64,000 nt of DNA from Candidatus Segetimicrobium genomatis. Lineage in GTDB: Bacteria; Sysuimicrobiota; Sysuimicrobiia; Sysuimicrobiales; Segetimicrobiaceae. Under the pieces are notes generated by a model, which worked only from the letters and a program-made list of their open reading frames with translations, was not told the origin of the DNA and made no database searches. Shown one piece after another: positions 54,387-61,931 of this stretch (within the stretch, counting starts at the first letter, position 1; the number at the start of each line of letters is the position of its first letter). The stretch is taken from the NCBI GenBank assembly GCA_005882275.1, contig VBAK01000115.1, positions 1 to 64,000 on the forward strand, given 5' to 3'. The translations under genes and the position numbers were made by a program.

Positions 54387-55283
54387 ATGAGGACGACGCC
54401 GATGGACATCTCGCGCAGGCTCCTGATCGTCCAGGAAGATCCCGGCCTCCACCACCGGCTGGAGCGGCTGGCCCGGGACTGCCGGATGGTATTCTTCGCG
54501 GGGCTGCCCGGCACCGGCAAGAGCCTGATGATCCACCAGCTGGCCCACCTGTCCGCGGCCGCCGGCCGGACCGTGCACCTCCTGCAGTGGGACACGGCGC
54601 GCCCGGTATTCGAGGCCACCCCGGCGGGCCGGCGCTACCCGATGCGCCGGGGGGTGACCCACAGCGTCATCCGGAAGGCGCTCGGGGTCTGGGTGCGGGA
54701 TGCGCTCGCGCGGTGGCACGGGAGCTGCCCCGGATCGGGAGACCTGCTGATCGGCGAGACGCCGCTCGTCGGCGGCCGGTTCGTTGAACTCGCCCGGCGT
54801 CTGGATGACGCGGCCGAGCCGCTGCTCGCGGCGACCTCGTGCCGCTTCGTGATCCCCATCCCGTCGCGGGACCTGCGGCGGTTGCTTGAAGCCGCGCGCG
54901 GCCGGCGCGCGCGCCGGCCGGCGCATGCGCGGGAACGCGAGGACGCCCCGCCCCACCTCCTGCGCGAACTCTGGGAAGACCTGGCCGGCGTCGCGCCCCG
55001 CCTCGGACTCGATGCGGTCCGCCCGGGGTCTCAGGCCCCGCCCTATGACCCCGCGCTCTATGGGCGCATCTACCAGCGGGTCCTCCGGCACCGCCGGACG
55101 GAACTCCTCTCCATGGAGAAGCCGCTGTCGAGCGAGGCCATCTCGGTGTACGACTTCGCCGTCGCCGCGCGCGACGTAGCGCCGGCCCCGGATGAGGCGG
55201 CCGCGCGGATCGAATGGGTGGAACGGCGCTATCCCGATCTGGGCGCGCTCGAGGAGGAGATCGATCGATGGCACGAGGTGTGA
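54387..55283 (+). CDS. Unassigned P-loop NTPase
   Basis: 298-aa soluble protein. The Walker A loop FAGLPGTGKSLMIHQLA is at about residues 37-53, preceded by the beta-strand RDCRMVFFAG. After it come VHLLQWDTARPVFE and DLLIGETPLVGGRFVELA, which could be a Walker B-like strand, and CRFVIPIPSRDLRRLLE. An Arg-rich linker joins a C-terminal helical region. It resembles small-molecule or nucleoside kinases of the P-loop class in outline, but no specific family is recognised. It lies 34 bases after the sugar permease and overlaps the VKOR gene start by 16 bases, so it is in that transcript. A carbohydrate-kinase role is a guess from context only. Confidence 0.7.
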   Translation: MRTTPMDISRRLLIVQEDPGLHHRLERLARDCRMVFFAGLPGTGKSLMIHQLAHLSAAAGRTVHLLQWDTARPVFEATPAGRRYPMRRGVTHSVIRKALGVWVRDALARWHGSCPGSGDLLIGETPLVGGRFVELARRLDDAAEPLLAATSCRFVIPIPSRDLRRLLEAARGRRARRPAHAREREDAPPHLLRELWEDLAGVAPRLGLDAVRPGSQAPPYDPALYGRIYQRVLRHRRTELLSMEKPLSSEAISVYDFAVAARDVAPAPDEAAARIEWVERRYPDLGALEEEIDRWHEV

Positions 55284-56062
55284 AGCGCGGGCGCCCGGTG
55301 GAGCGCCACGCCGCCTGGATCCCTTCGGCGGCGGGGCTCGCCATCTCCGCGTACCTGCTGGTCCTCGACATCTTCGCGGCCACAACCTTCTGCCTGACGG
55401 AATACGTGTGCGGAACCGTTCGCGGCAGCGCCTACGGCAGGATCCTCGGCGTCCCGGTCGCGGCCGTTGGGGTGGCCTTTTTCGGGGCGGCGCTGGGTCT
55501 GAGCCTCATCCGCACGGCCTGGCGCGGCCGCCTGCTCGAGATCCTGGCCGCCGCCGGCGCGGGAGGCGCGGCCGTCTTTGTCGCCCTCCAGCTGGGCGTC
55601 ATCCACGCCGTGTGCCCCTCCTGTCTCGCCGCCGAAGCGGCGGCATTTGCGCTGGCGTTTCTCGTCTTGAAGGACAGCCCGCGGCCCCATCTGATCGACG
55701 CGGCGGTCGCCGGGGTGCTGGCGGCGGCCGTCCTCTCCATTATCTATGTCGGGACCCCCCCGCGGCCGGCGACCTCCGCGTACGCCACCGGCCTGGCCCG
55801 CCACCTGGCCGCGAGCGGGGCGGTCATGTACGGGGCGTATTGGTGCCCTCACTGCCGCGAGCAGAAGGCGCTCTTCGGGTCCGCGGCGATCCTGCTTCCC
55901 TACGTCGAGTGCGATGCCAGGGGCAGGCACGCGCAGGTCGAGCGCTGCCGCGCCCGCGGCATCCGGGTGTACCCCACCTGGGAGTTTCACGGCCAGCTGG
56001 TCGAACGCGCGCTGACGCTCGATGAGCTGGCCGACCGGTCCGGCTACCCGCCGCCCCCGTGA
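55268..56062 (+). CDS. VKOR-thioredoxin fusion (disulfide bond formation)
   Basis: Membrane oxidoreductase (264 aa) that would catalyse disulfide formation in exported proteins using quinone. The VKOR domain has about four helices, a loop cysteine pair in FCLTEYVC (about residues 40-46) and the quinone-side CXXC in VCPSC (about 116-119). A final helix leads to a thioredoxin-like domain with the active site WCPHC (about 192-196) and the cis-Pro strand VYPTWEF. This is the natural VKOR-Trx fusion known from cyanobacteria, actinobacteria and others. The start at 55268 overlaps the P-loop gene by 16 bases; the frame is open slightly further upstream. Confidence 0.9.
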   Translation: MARGVKRGRPVERHAAWIPSAAGLAISAYLLVLDIFAATTFCLTEYVCGTVRGSAYGRILGVPVAAVGVAFFGAALGLSLIRTAWRGRLLEILAAAGAGGAAVFVALQLGVIHAVCPSCLAAEAAAFALAFLVLKDSPRPHLIDAAVAGVLAAAVLSIIYVGTPPRPATSAYATGLARHLAASGAVMYGAYWCPHCREQKALFGSAAILLPYVECDARGRHAQVERCRARGIRVYPTWEFHGQLVERALTLDELADRSGYPPPP

Positions 56063-56174
56063 CCGTCCCGTCAGCGCGCCCGGACGCCGCAGGATCAGGC
56101 CGCCGTTCGCCCGGAAAGGTCTCGCCTGAGGGGGGGCGGAATCTACGTGAGGCCCGCCCGCCGAGGAGGGCCCG

Positions 56175-57116
56175 ATGATCGACGCGCACGCCCACCGGGT
56201 TCCACCCGACCTGCGCGACCGGCTCGCCGCGGATGGGGAACGGCTTGGGGTCCGCCTGCGGCCCGATGGCCGGGTCGAGTTCGCATCGGGAGAGGTCAGC
56301 CGGCCGATCGTGCCCGGCTTGTTCGCTCCGCAGCCGCCTGCCGGATGTGACCTGCAGATCGTCTCACCGTGGGTCGACCTGTTCGGATACGGCCTCGATG
56401 TCGAGCGGGGCGCGCGGTGGGCGCGGCTGCTGAACACCGCGGCGGCCGGCCGGCCCGCGCTGGCGACGGTGCCGCTGCAGGACGCCCGCGCGGCGGCGGT
56501 GGAGCTTCACTGGGCGCTCGGGCATGGGCTGCTGGGCGTGGAGATCGGCACGAACGTGCGCGGCCGCGAACTGTCGGACCCGACCCTCGAGCCGTTCTGG
56601 GCCGCGTGTGCCGAGGCGCGGGCTCCCGTGTTCTTCCACCCGGCCTACACCATTCCCACCCCGCGGGTCGATGCCTACTACCTCCACAACCTTGTCGCCA
56701 ACCCTCTGGACACGACGCTGGCCGCCGCCCGGCTGATCTTCGGCGGCGTCTTGGACCGCCATCCGGACCTTGTCCTCATCCTCGCCCACGGGGGCGGCTA
56801 CTGGCCCTATCAGTTTGGGCGGTTCGACCGCGGGCACGCCGTGCGCCCCGAGTGCCGGGGCACGCGGCAGGGGCCGCGCGCGTATCTGAGGAGCTTCTAC
56901 TACGACACCGTGGTCCACTCCGCGGAGGCGCTGAGATACCTCATCGGCCTGGTGGGAGCGGACCGCGTGCTGCTGGGGACAGACATCCCGTTCGATATGG
57001 GGGATCCGGAGCCGTTGGGCACGCTGGAGCGCGCCGGAGTCGGCCCCCGCGAGCGTCAGGCCATTATCCACGACAATGCCGCGGCGCTGTTCCGCATCGA
57101 AAGTTCCAGTTCATGA
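56175..57116 (+). CDS. ACMSD-type amidohydrolase
   Basis: Metal-dependent (beta/alpha)8 hydrolase or decarboxylase (313 aa) related to aminocarboxymuconate-semialdehyde decarboxylase. MIDAHAHRVPP supplies the first metal His pair; VFFHPAYT, LILAHGGGYWPYQFGRFDRGH and RVLLGTDIPFDMG supply further ligands (His, His, Asp), and PWVDLFG is typical. Members decarboxylate or hydrolyse aromatic ring-cleavage products. CGAGGAGGGCCCG precedes the ATG. It lies 112 bases after the VKOR gene. Confidence 0.88.
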   Translation: MIDAHAHRVPPDLRDRLAADGERLGVRLRPDGRVEFASGEVSRPIVPGLFAPQPPAGCDLQIVSPWVDLFGYGLDVERGARWARLLNTAAAGRPALATVPLQDARAAAVELHWALGHGLLGVEIGTNVRGRELSDPTLEPFWAACAEARAPVFFHPAYTIPTPRVDAYYLHNLVANPLDTTLAAARLIFGGVLDRHPDLVLILAHGGGYWPYQFGRFDRGHAVRPECRGTRQGPRAYLRSFYYDTVVHSAEALRYLIGLVGADRVLLGTDIPFDMGDPEPLGTLERAGVGPRERQAIIHDNAAALFRIESSSS

Positions 57117-57246
57117 GGGCGCCGAAGAACGCGGCGACCCCGGCGAACGCTCCGAGCACCAACGCCAGTTGCAGCCAAGCCACACGCGGACGATCAGCGC
57201 CAACGACATCACCGCCTCACGGCACGGTCGCCGGCGCGTCCGAGAC

Positions 57247-57933
57247 CTACGGGCGCGGGGCGCCCGAGATGTCGATGTGCGTGATCGCCACCGGCCGGAG
57301 CGGCCGGTCGTTCGAATCCCGCGGCATCCGGGCGATCCGCTTCACCAGCTCCACCGAGTGGCCGTCGCATTGCCCGAAGATCGTGTACCCCGTTCCCTTC
57401 GGCACGGTGCGGTCCCCGCGCGTGCATCCGCCTTCGTCGAGACACGGGTTGAGGTCCGGCAGCGGCGCTTCGGTGATGAAAAATTGCGAGCCGTTGGTGT
57501 TGGGACCGGCGTTGGCCATCGCGAGACGTCCGGGGCGATCGAAGAGGAGGTCGGCGTGCAGTTCATCTTCGAAATGGTAGCCGGGCCCGCCGGTTCCCGT
57601 TCCCAGCGGATCGCCGCCCTGGATCACGAATCCCGGAATGACCCGGTGAAAGATGACGCCGTCGTAGAACGGGCGGTTGTGCTGTATCTTGTGGGTGCGC
57701 GGATCCGTCCACGGCTTCTTCCCGGTCGCGAGGCCGATGAAGTTTCCCGCGGCTTTGGGGGCTCGGTCGGAGAACAACTCGCATCGGAGATCCCCGAGCG
57801 TCGTGTGGATGACGGCGGTGGGATGGACCGGAGCGTTGGCGCCCGCATCCGCCGGCGTTGCCAGGGCCGCGAGCACCAGCGTCGCGAACAGCGCCGGCAG
57901 CGGAGCGATCTCAAAGGTGGCGCACGTGATCAT
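57247..57933 (-). CDS. Exported cyclophilin-type peptidyl-prolyl isomerase
   Basis: Cyclophilin (about 228 aa) that assists folding of secreted proteins. A signal peptide (LPALFATLVLAALATPADA) precedes the domain. The catalytic core has VIFHRVIPGFVIQGGDP (active-site Arg), GGPGYHFEDE, ANAGPNTNGSQFFIT and YTIFGQCDGHSVE. The C-terminal HSVELVKRIARMPRD is as in bacterial PpiA-like proteins. ATG 57933 or 57939 may be the start. It sits head to tail with the LAGLIDADG-like gene, whose stop is 38 bases upstream. Confidence 0.9.
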   Translation of the reverse strand: MITCATFEIAPLPALFATLVLAALATPADAGANAPVHPTAVIHTTLGDLRCELFSDRAPKAAGNFIGLATGKKPWTDPRTHKIQHNRPFYDGVIFHRVIPGFVIQGGDPLGTGTGGPGYHFEDELHADLLFDRPGRLAMANAGPNTNGSQFFITEAPLPDLNPCLDEGGCTRGDRTVPKGTGYTIFGQCDGHSVELVKRIARMPRDSNDRPLRPVAITHIDISGAPRP

Positions 57934-57976
57934 GCGCACTTCTTCCGCGGCGCGGAGAACAATCCTTCCCGGTGCT

Positions 57977-58756
57977 TTAGGCGCGAGATCGGGAGGTGAA
58001 CGTGTCCAGTTGACTGTGGAGAGCGCGGCCCACCGGGTTGGAAAACTTCAGGGCTGATCGGTCCCCTGGCGATGTCACGATCCGGCCTGAGACCCCCCAG
58101 TGCCGTTCGACCATTGAGTTGATTCTGGCGAGGACCGCCGCCGTGCCGCGGACCGTGAATCCGTCGCTTCCCGGCCGGTCCGAAGAAGAGGCGAAGGACT
58201 TGTTCCCGTCGACGTATCCGCAAATGAACGGGATGGCGAACTCCTTTGGGAGATCGTCGAGCAGCGCCGAATCATCTCCGTGAAGATCAGAGGGGACACC
58301 CCACGGGAACAAGGCCTTGCACAAACCCTGATCGCGGAGATAGACCTGCCATCCCACGGTGCTGCTGTAGCAGAACTCGCAGTGGATGCGGTCGAGCGTG
58401 ATGTCGGCCGTGAAGGTTGCGATATATTTTCGGGACTCCTCACCAAGCGTCACCACGAGCGCGAGGGAGCTGCCTTGTCCCCAGATGTGACCTGCGACCA
58501 TGAGGAACCCGAGCCAGTACAGCTGGATGTCCGCAGGGGCCGTCCCGGGGAGGCTGCTGTGCCCCCGCAGTAACCGTACGGGATCAGAAATACGGGGATG
58601 TTCTATCGGCGCGAGCACCCGCTCGACGGCGGCGAGGGGGAGGTCGTGTAACTCGGCGATTTCGCCTGGGGTCTTGCCCTGTCGGGCCGCAGACCGAAAT
58701 CTTGCGGTCCGCTCCCGCCATTCAAGCATCTGCTCGGTCGGGGCTCGTAGACGCAT
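57977..58756 (-). CDS. Degenerate LAGLIDADG-like protein with N-terminal HTH
   Basis: 259-aa protein. Residues about 20-50 form a helix-turn-helix (RQGKTPGEIAELHDLPLAAVERVLA). Two LAGLIDADG-like halves follow. YWLGFLMVAGHIWGQGSSLALVVTL matches the first motif helix (usually YLLGFL.ADGHI), but the acidic catalytic residue is Ala. IPFICGYVDGNKSF matches the second (usually F.RGYFDADGS), where Asp/Gly are replaced by Asn/Lys. Between them are ESRKYIATF and LFPWGVPSDLHGDD, as in family spacing. There is no host intron or intein: it is free-standing, six bases from a winged-helix gene. It is probably a DNA-binding rather than a cutting protein. The match is by eye. Confidence 0.6.
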   Translation of the reverse strand: MRLRAPTEQMLEWRERTARFRSAARQGKTPGEIAELHDLPLAAVERVLAPIEHPRISDPVRLLRGHSSLPGTAPADIQLYWLGFLMVAGHIWGQGSSLALVVTLGEESRKYIATFTADITLDRIHCEFCYSSTVGWQVYLRDQGLCKALFPWGVPSDLHGDDSALLDDLPKEFAIPFICGYVDGNKSFASSSDRPGSDGFTVRGTAAVLARINSMVERHWGVSGRIVTSPGDRSALKFSNPVGRALHSQLDTFTSRSRA

Positions 58757-58761
58757 GGCGT

Positions 58762-58992
58762 CTAAAGTCCTTGACGAGCCAGGTAGTCGCGGCCCCGGGT
58801 AGTGATCACCGCCAGCGTCGATGTCCTGTTCCGCATCCAGGTCGCGAGTCCGTAGTCGACACAGTACACGAGGTGACGCTTGATCGTTGCCTCGGACAGC
58901 CCGACGGCCTCGATCAAGGTCGGATTGTCCGCTCCATCCGGCCGATCCCGCAACGACAGTAACACCCGGTTGCGATCGTTGTCGAAGGCCAT
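58762..58992 (-). CDS. Small winged-helix DNA-binding protein
   Basis: 76-aa protein, essentially one winged helix: NRVLLSLRDRPDGADNPTLIEAVGLSEATIKRHLVYCVDYGLATWM, then a wing with strand TLAVITTRGRDYLARQGL. The IEAVGLSEATIKRHL helix is the likely recognition helix, and VITTRGRDYL is the closing wing common in archaeal-type transcription regulators. ATG 58992 has GAGGAG upstream; a GTG at 59001 is an alternative. It ends five bases before the start of the LAGLIDADG-like gene, so they form a two-gene unit. Confidence 0.7.
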   Translation of the reverse strand: MAFDNDRNRVLLSLRDRPDGADNPTLIEAVGLSEATIKRHLVYCVDYGLATWMRNRTSTLAVITTRGRDYLARQGL

Positions 58993-59205
58993 ACCGACCA
59001 CTCCTCGCTCGAGCGAGTTTCGGGCTTTCGCACCTTCGGGGATCCGGCCAGTCGCCGTGGGAGAGGACCGTCTTCGAGAGGAAGGCTACACCAAAAAGTA
59101 TAGCAGTTATGTACCGCTGAAGCAATGATATTATGCGGCCGGCCAACCCATGGAGGCGCAGTCTCGGATGATGATCCGGCTCGAAACCGACGAGGGCCGG
59201 CCCAA

Positions 59206-59238
59206 GACGAGGAGAGGGGAGTGTCCCCCCTCCTCGTC
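59206..59238 (-). terminator. Hairpin downstream of cold-shock gene
   Basis: Two 15-base arms (GACGAGGAGAGGGGA and its complement with one mismatch) and a GTG loop lie about 30 bases after the stop of the cold-shock gene (minus). A T-rich run is not obvious, so it is a terminator-like stem rather than a textbook one. The 277-base gap from 58993 to the cold-shock stop otherwise holds no gene. Confidence 0.5.
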
Positions 59239-59269
59239 CGTTTCACCGGGAAGATGCTGAGGTTCGGTT

Positions 59270-59476
59270 TTAGCCCGCGGGACGAACTTTGCTTGCCTGG
59301 GGGCCCTTCTGTCCTTGCGTTGCTTCGTACTCCACCTTCTGGCCTTCGTTCAGCGACTTGTAGCCCTCGCCCTCAATCCCGCTGTAGTGGACGAACAGGT
59401 CTTTGCCTCCGTCCTCCGGGGTAATGAACCCATAGCCCTTTTCTGAGTTGAACCACTTGACGATCCCTACCGGCAT
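59270..59476 (-). CDS. cspA: Cold-shock protein, CspA family
   Basis: Single-stranded nucleic acid-binding OB-fold protein of the normal length (68 aa). RNP1 is [16 protein letters not shown] (GYGFIT) and RNP2 is LFVHYSGI, with the WFNSEKG opening. It melts RNA structure during growth and cold shock. The ATG has AGGTGGGG upstream. A promoter at 59534-59562 gives it a 5' leader of roughly 50 bases, long enough for a cold-responsive structure but short compared with E. coli cspA. Confidence 0.95.
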   Translation of the reverse strand: MPVGIVKWFNSEKGYGFITPEDGGKDLFVHYSGIEGEGYKSLNEGQKVEYEATQGQKGPQASKVRPAG

Positions 59477-59533
59477 GACATCCCCACCTTTATCTCAAGC
59501 TACCAACCGGCTTTGCGCCTGCTGATGCGGTTA

Positions 59534-59562
59534 AATTATGACACAATCCACGGCCGCATTCA
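59534..59562 (-). promoter_or_regulatory. Promoter of cold-shock gene
   Basis: On the minus strand TTGAAT (59562-59557) and CATAAT (59539-59534) lie 17 bases apart in an AT-rich patch between two divergent genes. Spacing and hexamers fit the housekeeping sigma factor. It points at cspA, whose ATG is at 59476. Confidence 0.6.
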
Positions 59563-59571
59563 ACAAAAAAG

Positions 59572-59601
59572 TTTGGCAACCCTCGAACACACGTGTATAA
59601 T
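59572..59601 (+). promoter_or_regulatory. Promoter of zinc-ribbon gene
   Basis: TTGGCA (59572-59577) and a perfect TATAAT (59596-59601) with an 18-base spacer, 24 bases before the GTG start at 59626. This is one of the clearest sigma-70-type promoters in the window. It is arranged back to back with the cspA promoter. Confidence 0.7.
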
Positions 59602-59625
59602 TCACACTCGAGCGGGTGATGCCTG

Positions 59626-59844
59626 GTGTCCAATCGCGTTCGCGCAAAGGCCGGATTGCCGTGGACCGTCACCGGGACGTACGTCTGCGATAAGTGCCAC
59701 AGCACTCAAATAGGCACCGCGGGCGTCATTGTCGCGCGCTGTACCGCGCTTCGCGCAGACAAGACGGGGCCGTGCAACTGCGCCTATTTCGTCCTGGTGG
59801 AGGCGCCCGATCCCGTCGACAAATCGGACCCTCGAAATGTGTGA
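59626..59844 (+). CDS. Small zinc-ribbon protein
   Basis: 72-aa protein read from GTG 59626. TGTYVCDKCHSTQIGT has a CxxC pair, and VIVARC and GPCNCAYFVLVE hold further cysteines, making a likely zinc ribbon of Cys4 type; TaGVIVARC and CNCAYFVLVE look like paired beta-strands. It has its own strong promoter and only a weak GAGCGGGTG ribosome site. It lies between cspA and tRNA-Arg. Function unknown; RNA or protein binding is possible. Confidence 0.6.
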   Translation: MSNRVRAKAGLPWTVTGTYVCDKCHSTQIGTAGVIVARCTALRADKTGPCNCAYFVLVEAPDPVDKSDPRNV

Positions 59845-59879
59845 TGCGCCGGCGGTCTCGCGGGAAGATCCGATGGTCC

Positions 59880-59955
59880 TGGCGGGCCCGGCGGGAGTTG
59901 AACCCGCGGCCTACCGCTTAGGAGGCGGTCGCTCTATCCACTGAGCTACGGGCCC
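59880..59955 (-). tRNA. tRNA-Arg (anticodon CCT)
   Basis: A full cloverleaf reads on the minus strand from 59955: acceptor GGGCCCG, D-arm GCTCAGTGGATAGAGC, anticodon stem ACCGC/GCGGT with loop CTCCTAA (anticodon CCT, reading AGG), a 5-base variable region, T-arm GCGGG TTCAACT CCCGC, closing acceptor CGGGCCC, discriminator G and encoded CCA at 59882-59880. All stems pair perfectly. Confidence 0.96.
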
Positions 59956-59992
59956 GTGTCACGCAGAGCACATCGCCCTGCCGGCGTCACCA

Positions 59993-59998
59993 ATTATA
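59993..59998 (-). promoter_or_regulatory. -10 element of tRNA-Arg promoter
   Basis: A perfect TATAAT on the minus strand lies 37 bases before the 5' end of the mature tRNA-Arg. No convincing -35 box is visible at 17 bases (GAGACC). It overlaps the region upstream of the divergent archease gene. Confidence 0.5.
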
Positions 59999-60032
59999 TC
60001 ACGGCCGGACGACAGGGTCTCAGACACCACCG

Positions 60033-60449
60033 ATGCGGACATATGAAACGTTCGATCACACCGCAGACGTCGGCCTCGTCATCCGCGGACGGACGCTCGA
60101 GGAGTTGTTCGCCAACGCCGCCGACGCCCTCGTCGATCTGACGATCGACCCCGCCGGGCTCGAGGAGAAGATCCACAAGACGATCACCGTCTCAGCGGCG
60201 GATCTCGAAGCCCTGCTGGTGGCCTGGCTCAACGAGTTGCTCTACGTCCTGGACGCCGACGGGTTTCTCCCCCGCCGTGTCCGGATCGCAAACCTCAACG
60301 ACACGGCGCTCACCGCGGAGCTGACGGGAGACACCGTCGATCCGAACCGGCACACCGTGCGGAGACTGGTAAAGGCGGCCACCTATCACGGGCTCTCCCT
60401 GTCCCGGACCAACGGCCTGTGGGAGGCCCGGATGATCCTGGACCTCTAG
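60033..60449 (+). CDS. Archease (RtcB activator)
   Basis: Small chaperone-like protein (138 aa) that speeds guanylylation and turnover of the RNA ligase RtcB. YETFDHTADVGLVIRGRTLEELFANAADALVDL is the defining N-terminus, with the functional acidic residues (D in DHTAD and a later Asp). AADLEALLVAWLNELLYVLDADG and KAATYHGLSLSRTNGLWEARMILDL complete the fold. It lies 24 bases before rtcB with GAAAGGGGG between, so the two are one operon. Confidence 0.95.
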   Translation: MRTYETFDHTADVGLVIRGRTLEELFANAADALVDLTIDPAGLEEKIHKTITVSAADLEALLVAWLNELLYVLDADGFLPRRVRIANLNDTALTAELTGDTVDPNRHTVRRLVKAATYHGLSLSRTNGLWEARMILDL

Positions 60450-60473
60450 CCTACCGAAAGGGGGTGAGGCCCA

Positions 60474-61931
60474 ATGCCCCAGGCGACATTCCCTCTGGTG
60501 CAGCTGGACGCGTATCGCTGGGAGATCCCGGTGACCGCGAAACCGGGGATGCGGGTCCCGGGAATCATCTACGCCGACGCGGGCCTGGTCGGGCAGATCC
60601 AGGAGGATCAGGCGGTCGAGCAGCTGGCAAACACCGCCACCCTTCCCGGTATCGTGCGCCGGGCGATTGCGATGCCCGATATCCACTGGGGGTACGGCTT
60701 CCCGATCGGAGGCGTGGTCGCGATGCGGCTGGACGACGGGATCGTCTCCCCCGGCGGGGTCGGCTACGATATCAACTGCGGAGTCCGCCTCCTCTCCACC
60801 GGTCTCGCCGACGAGGAAATCCGCCCGCACCTCGGCGCGCTGGCGGATCGCCTGTTTCGAAACGTCCCGTCCGGGGTCGGGGCGCGCGGCCGGCTTCGCC
60901 TCAACGCCGCCGAGCTGCCGGGGGTCCTCCAGGCCGGCGCCGGATGGGCGGTGCGGCGCGGCTACGGCCGGGCGGAGGACCTCAGGCGCATTGAATCCGC
61001 GGGAGCCATCCCCGGAGCCCGCCCGGAGGAGGTGAGCCGGAAAGCCCTTACGCGCGGCCTCGACCAGCTCGGGACCCTCGGCTCGGGCAATCATTTCCTC
61101 GAGATCCAGCGGGTGGAAGAGATCTACGATCCGGCGACCGCCGCGGCCTTCGGGCTGCGGCACCCAGGACAGGTGACGGTGCTCATGCACTGCGGGTCTC
61201 GAGGGCTCGGGCACCAGGTGTGTGATGACTACCTGGAGGTGGCCGGCCGGTCTCTCCCGCGCTACGGGATCACCCTCCCCGACCGCCAGCTCGCGTGTGT
61301 CCCGATCGCCTCGCCGGAAGGCCGGGCCTACCTGGGGGCGATGGCGGCCGCCGCCAACTTCGCCTTCGCCAACCGGCAGGTGATCACCCACTGGGTCCGC
61401 GAGAGCTTTGAAGACGTCCTGCGCCGGAGCGCTGAGTCGATCGGCCTCGACCTCGTCTACGACGTCGCCCACAACATGGCCAAGATCGAGGAGCACACCG
61501 TGGACGGGCGATCGATGCAGGTCTGCGTGCACCGCAAGGGGGCCACGCGCGGCTTTCCCGCGGGGCATCCAGAGGTCCCCGAAGAATACCGGGACGTCGG
61601 TCATCCGGTCCTGGTCCCAGGGGATATGGGCCGGTATTCGTACGTGCTCGTCGGGACGGCCGTGGCCCTCGCCGAAACGTTTGGGTCCACGCCGCACGGC
61701 GCCGGCCGGATGCGGAGCCGATCCGAAGCCAAGCGGTTGCTTCGAGGCGTCGATGTGGCCGATGCGCTGGCCCGCCGCGGCATCCTGGTCCGCGCGGTGA
61801 GCCGCGACCTGCTCGCCGAGGAAGCCTCCGAAGCCTACAAAGATGTCGCCGACGTCGTCAGGGCCAGCGACGGCGCAGGGCTGACGCGCAGCATCGCGCG
61901 CCTCCAACCCCTCGCGGTGGTCAAGGGCTAG
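60474..61931 (+). CDS. rtcB: RNA-splicing ligase RtcB
   Basis: GTP- and Mn-dependent RNA ligase (485 aa) joining 2',3'-cyclic phosphate to 5'-OH ends; in bacteria linked to repair of stress-cleaved tRNA and rRNA. DIHWGYGFPIGGVVAM, SPGGVGYDINCGVRLL (metal Cys), LGTLGSGNHFLEIQ, HCGSRGLGHQV, DVAHNMAKIEEH and STPHGAGRMRSRSEA (the His that becomes guanylylated) are all present. Its TAG is shared with the TAG of the convergent cold-shock-domain gene in a CTAG palindrome. Confidence 0.96.
   Translation: MPQATFPLVQLDAYRWEIPVTAKPGMRVPGIIYADAGLVGQIQEDQAVEQLANTATLPGIVRRAIAMPDIHWGYGFPIGGVVAMRLDDGIVSPGGVGYDINCGVRLLSTGLADEEIRPHLGALADRLFRNVPSGVGARGRLRLNAAELPGVLQAGAGWAVRRGYGRAEDLRRIESAGAIPGARPEEVSRKALTRGLDQLGTLGSGNHFLEIQRVEEIYDPATAAAFGLRHPGQVTVLMHCGSRGLGHQVCDDYLEVAGRSLPRYGITLPDRQLACVPIASPEGRAYLGAMAAAANFAFANRQVITHWVRESFEDVLRRSAESIGLDLVYDVAHNMAKIEEHTVDGRSMQVCVHRKGATRGFPAGHPEVPEEYRDVGHPVLVPGDMGRYSYVLVGTAVALAETFGSTPHGAGRMRSRSEAKRLLRGVDVADALARRGILVRAVSRDLLAEEASEAYKDVADVVRASDGAGLTRSIARLQPLAVVKG

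Noticed and set aside
57300..57320. GTTCGAATCCCGC resembling a tRNA T-arm
   Set aside because: No cloverleaf can be folded around it and it lies inside the cyclophilin coding sequence.
57977..59001. Insertion sequence or phage remnant around the LAGLIDADG-like pair
   Set aside because: No transposase, integrase, flanking inverted repeats or target duplications are visible; kept as a free-standing gene pair.
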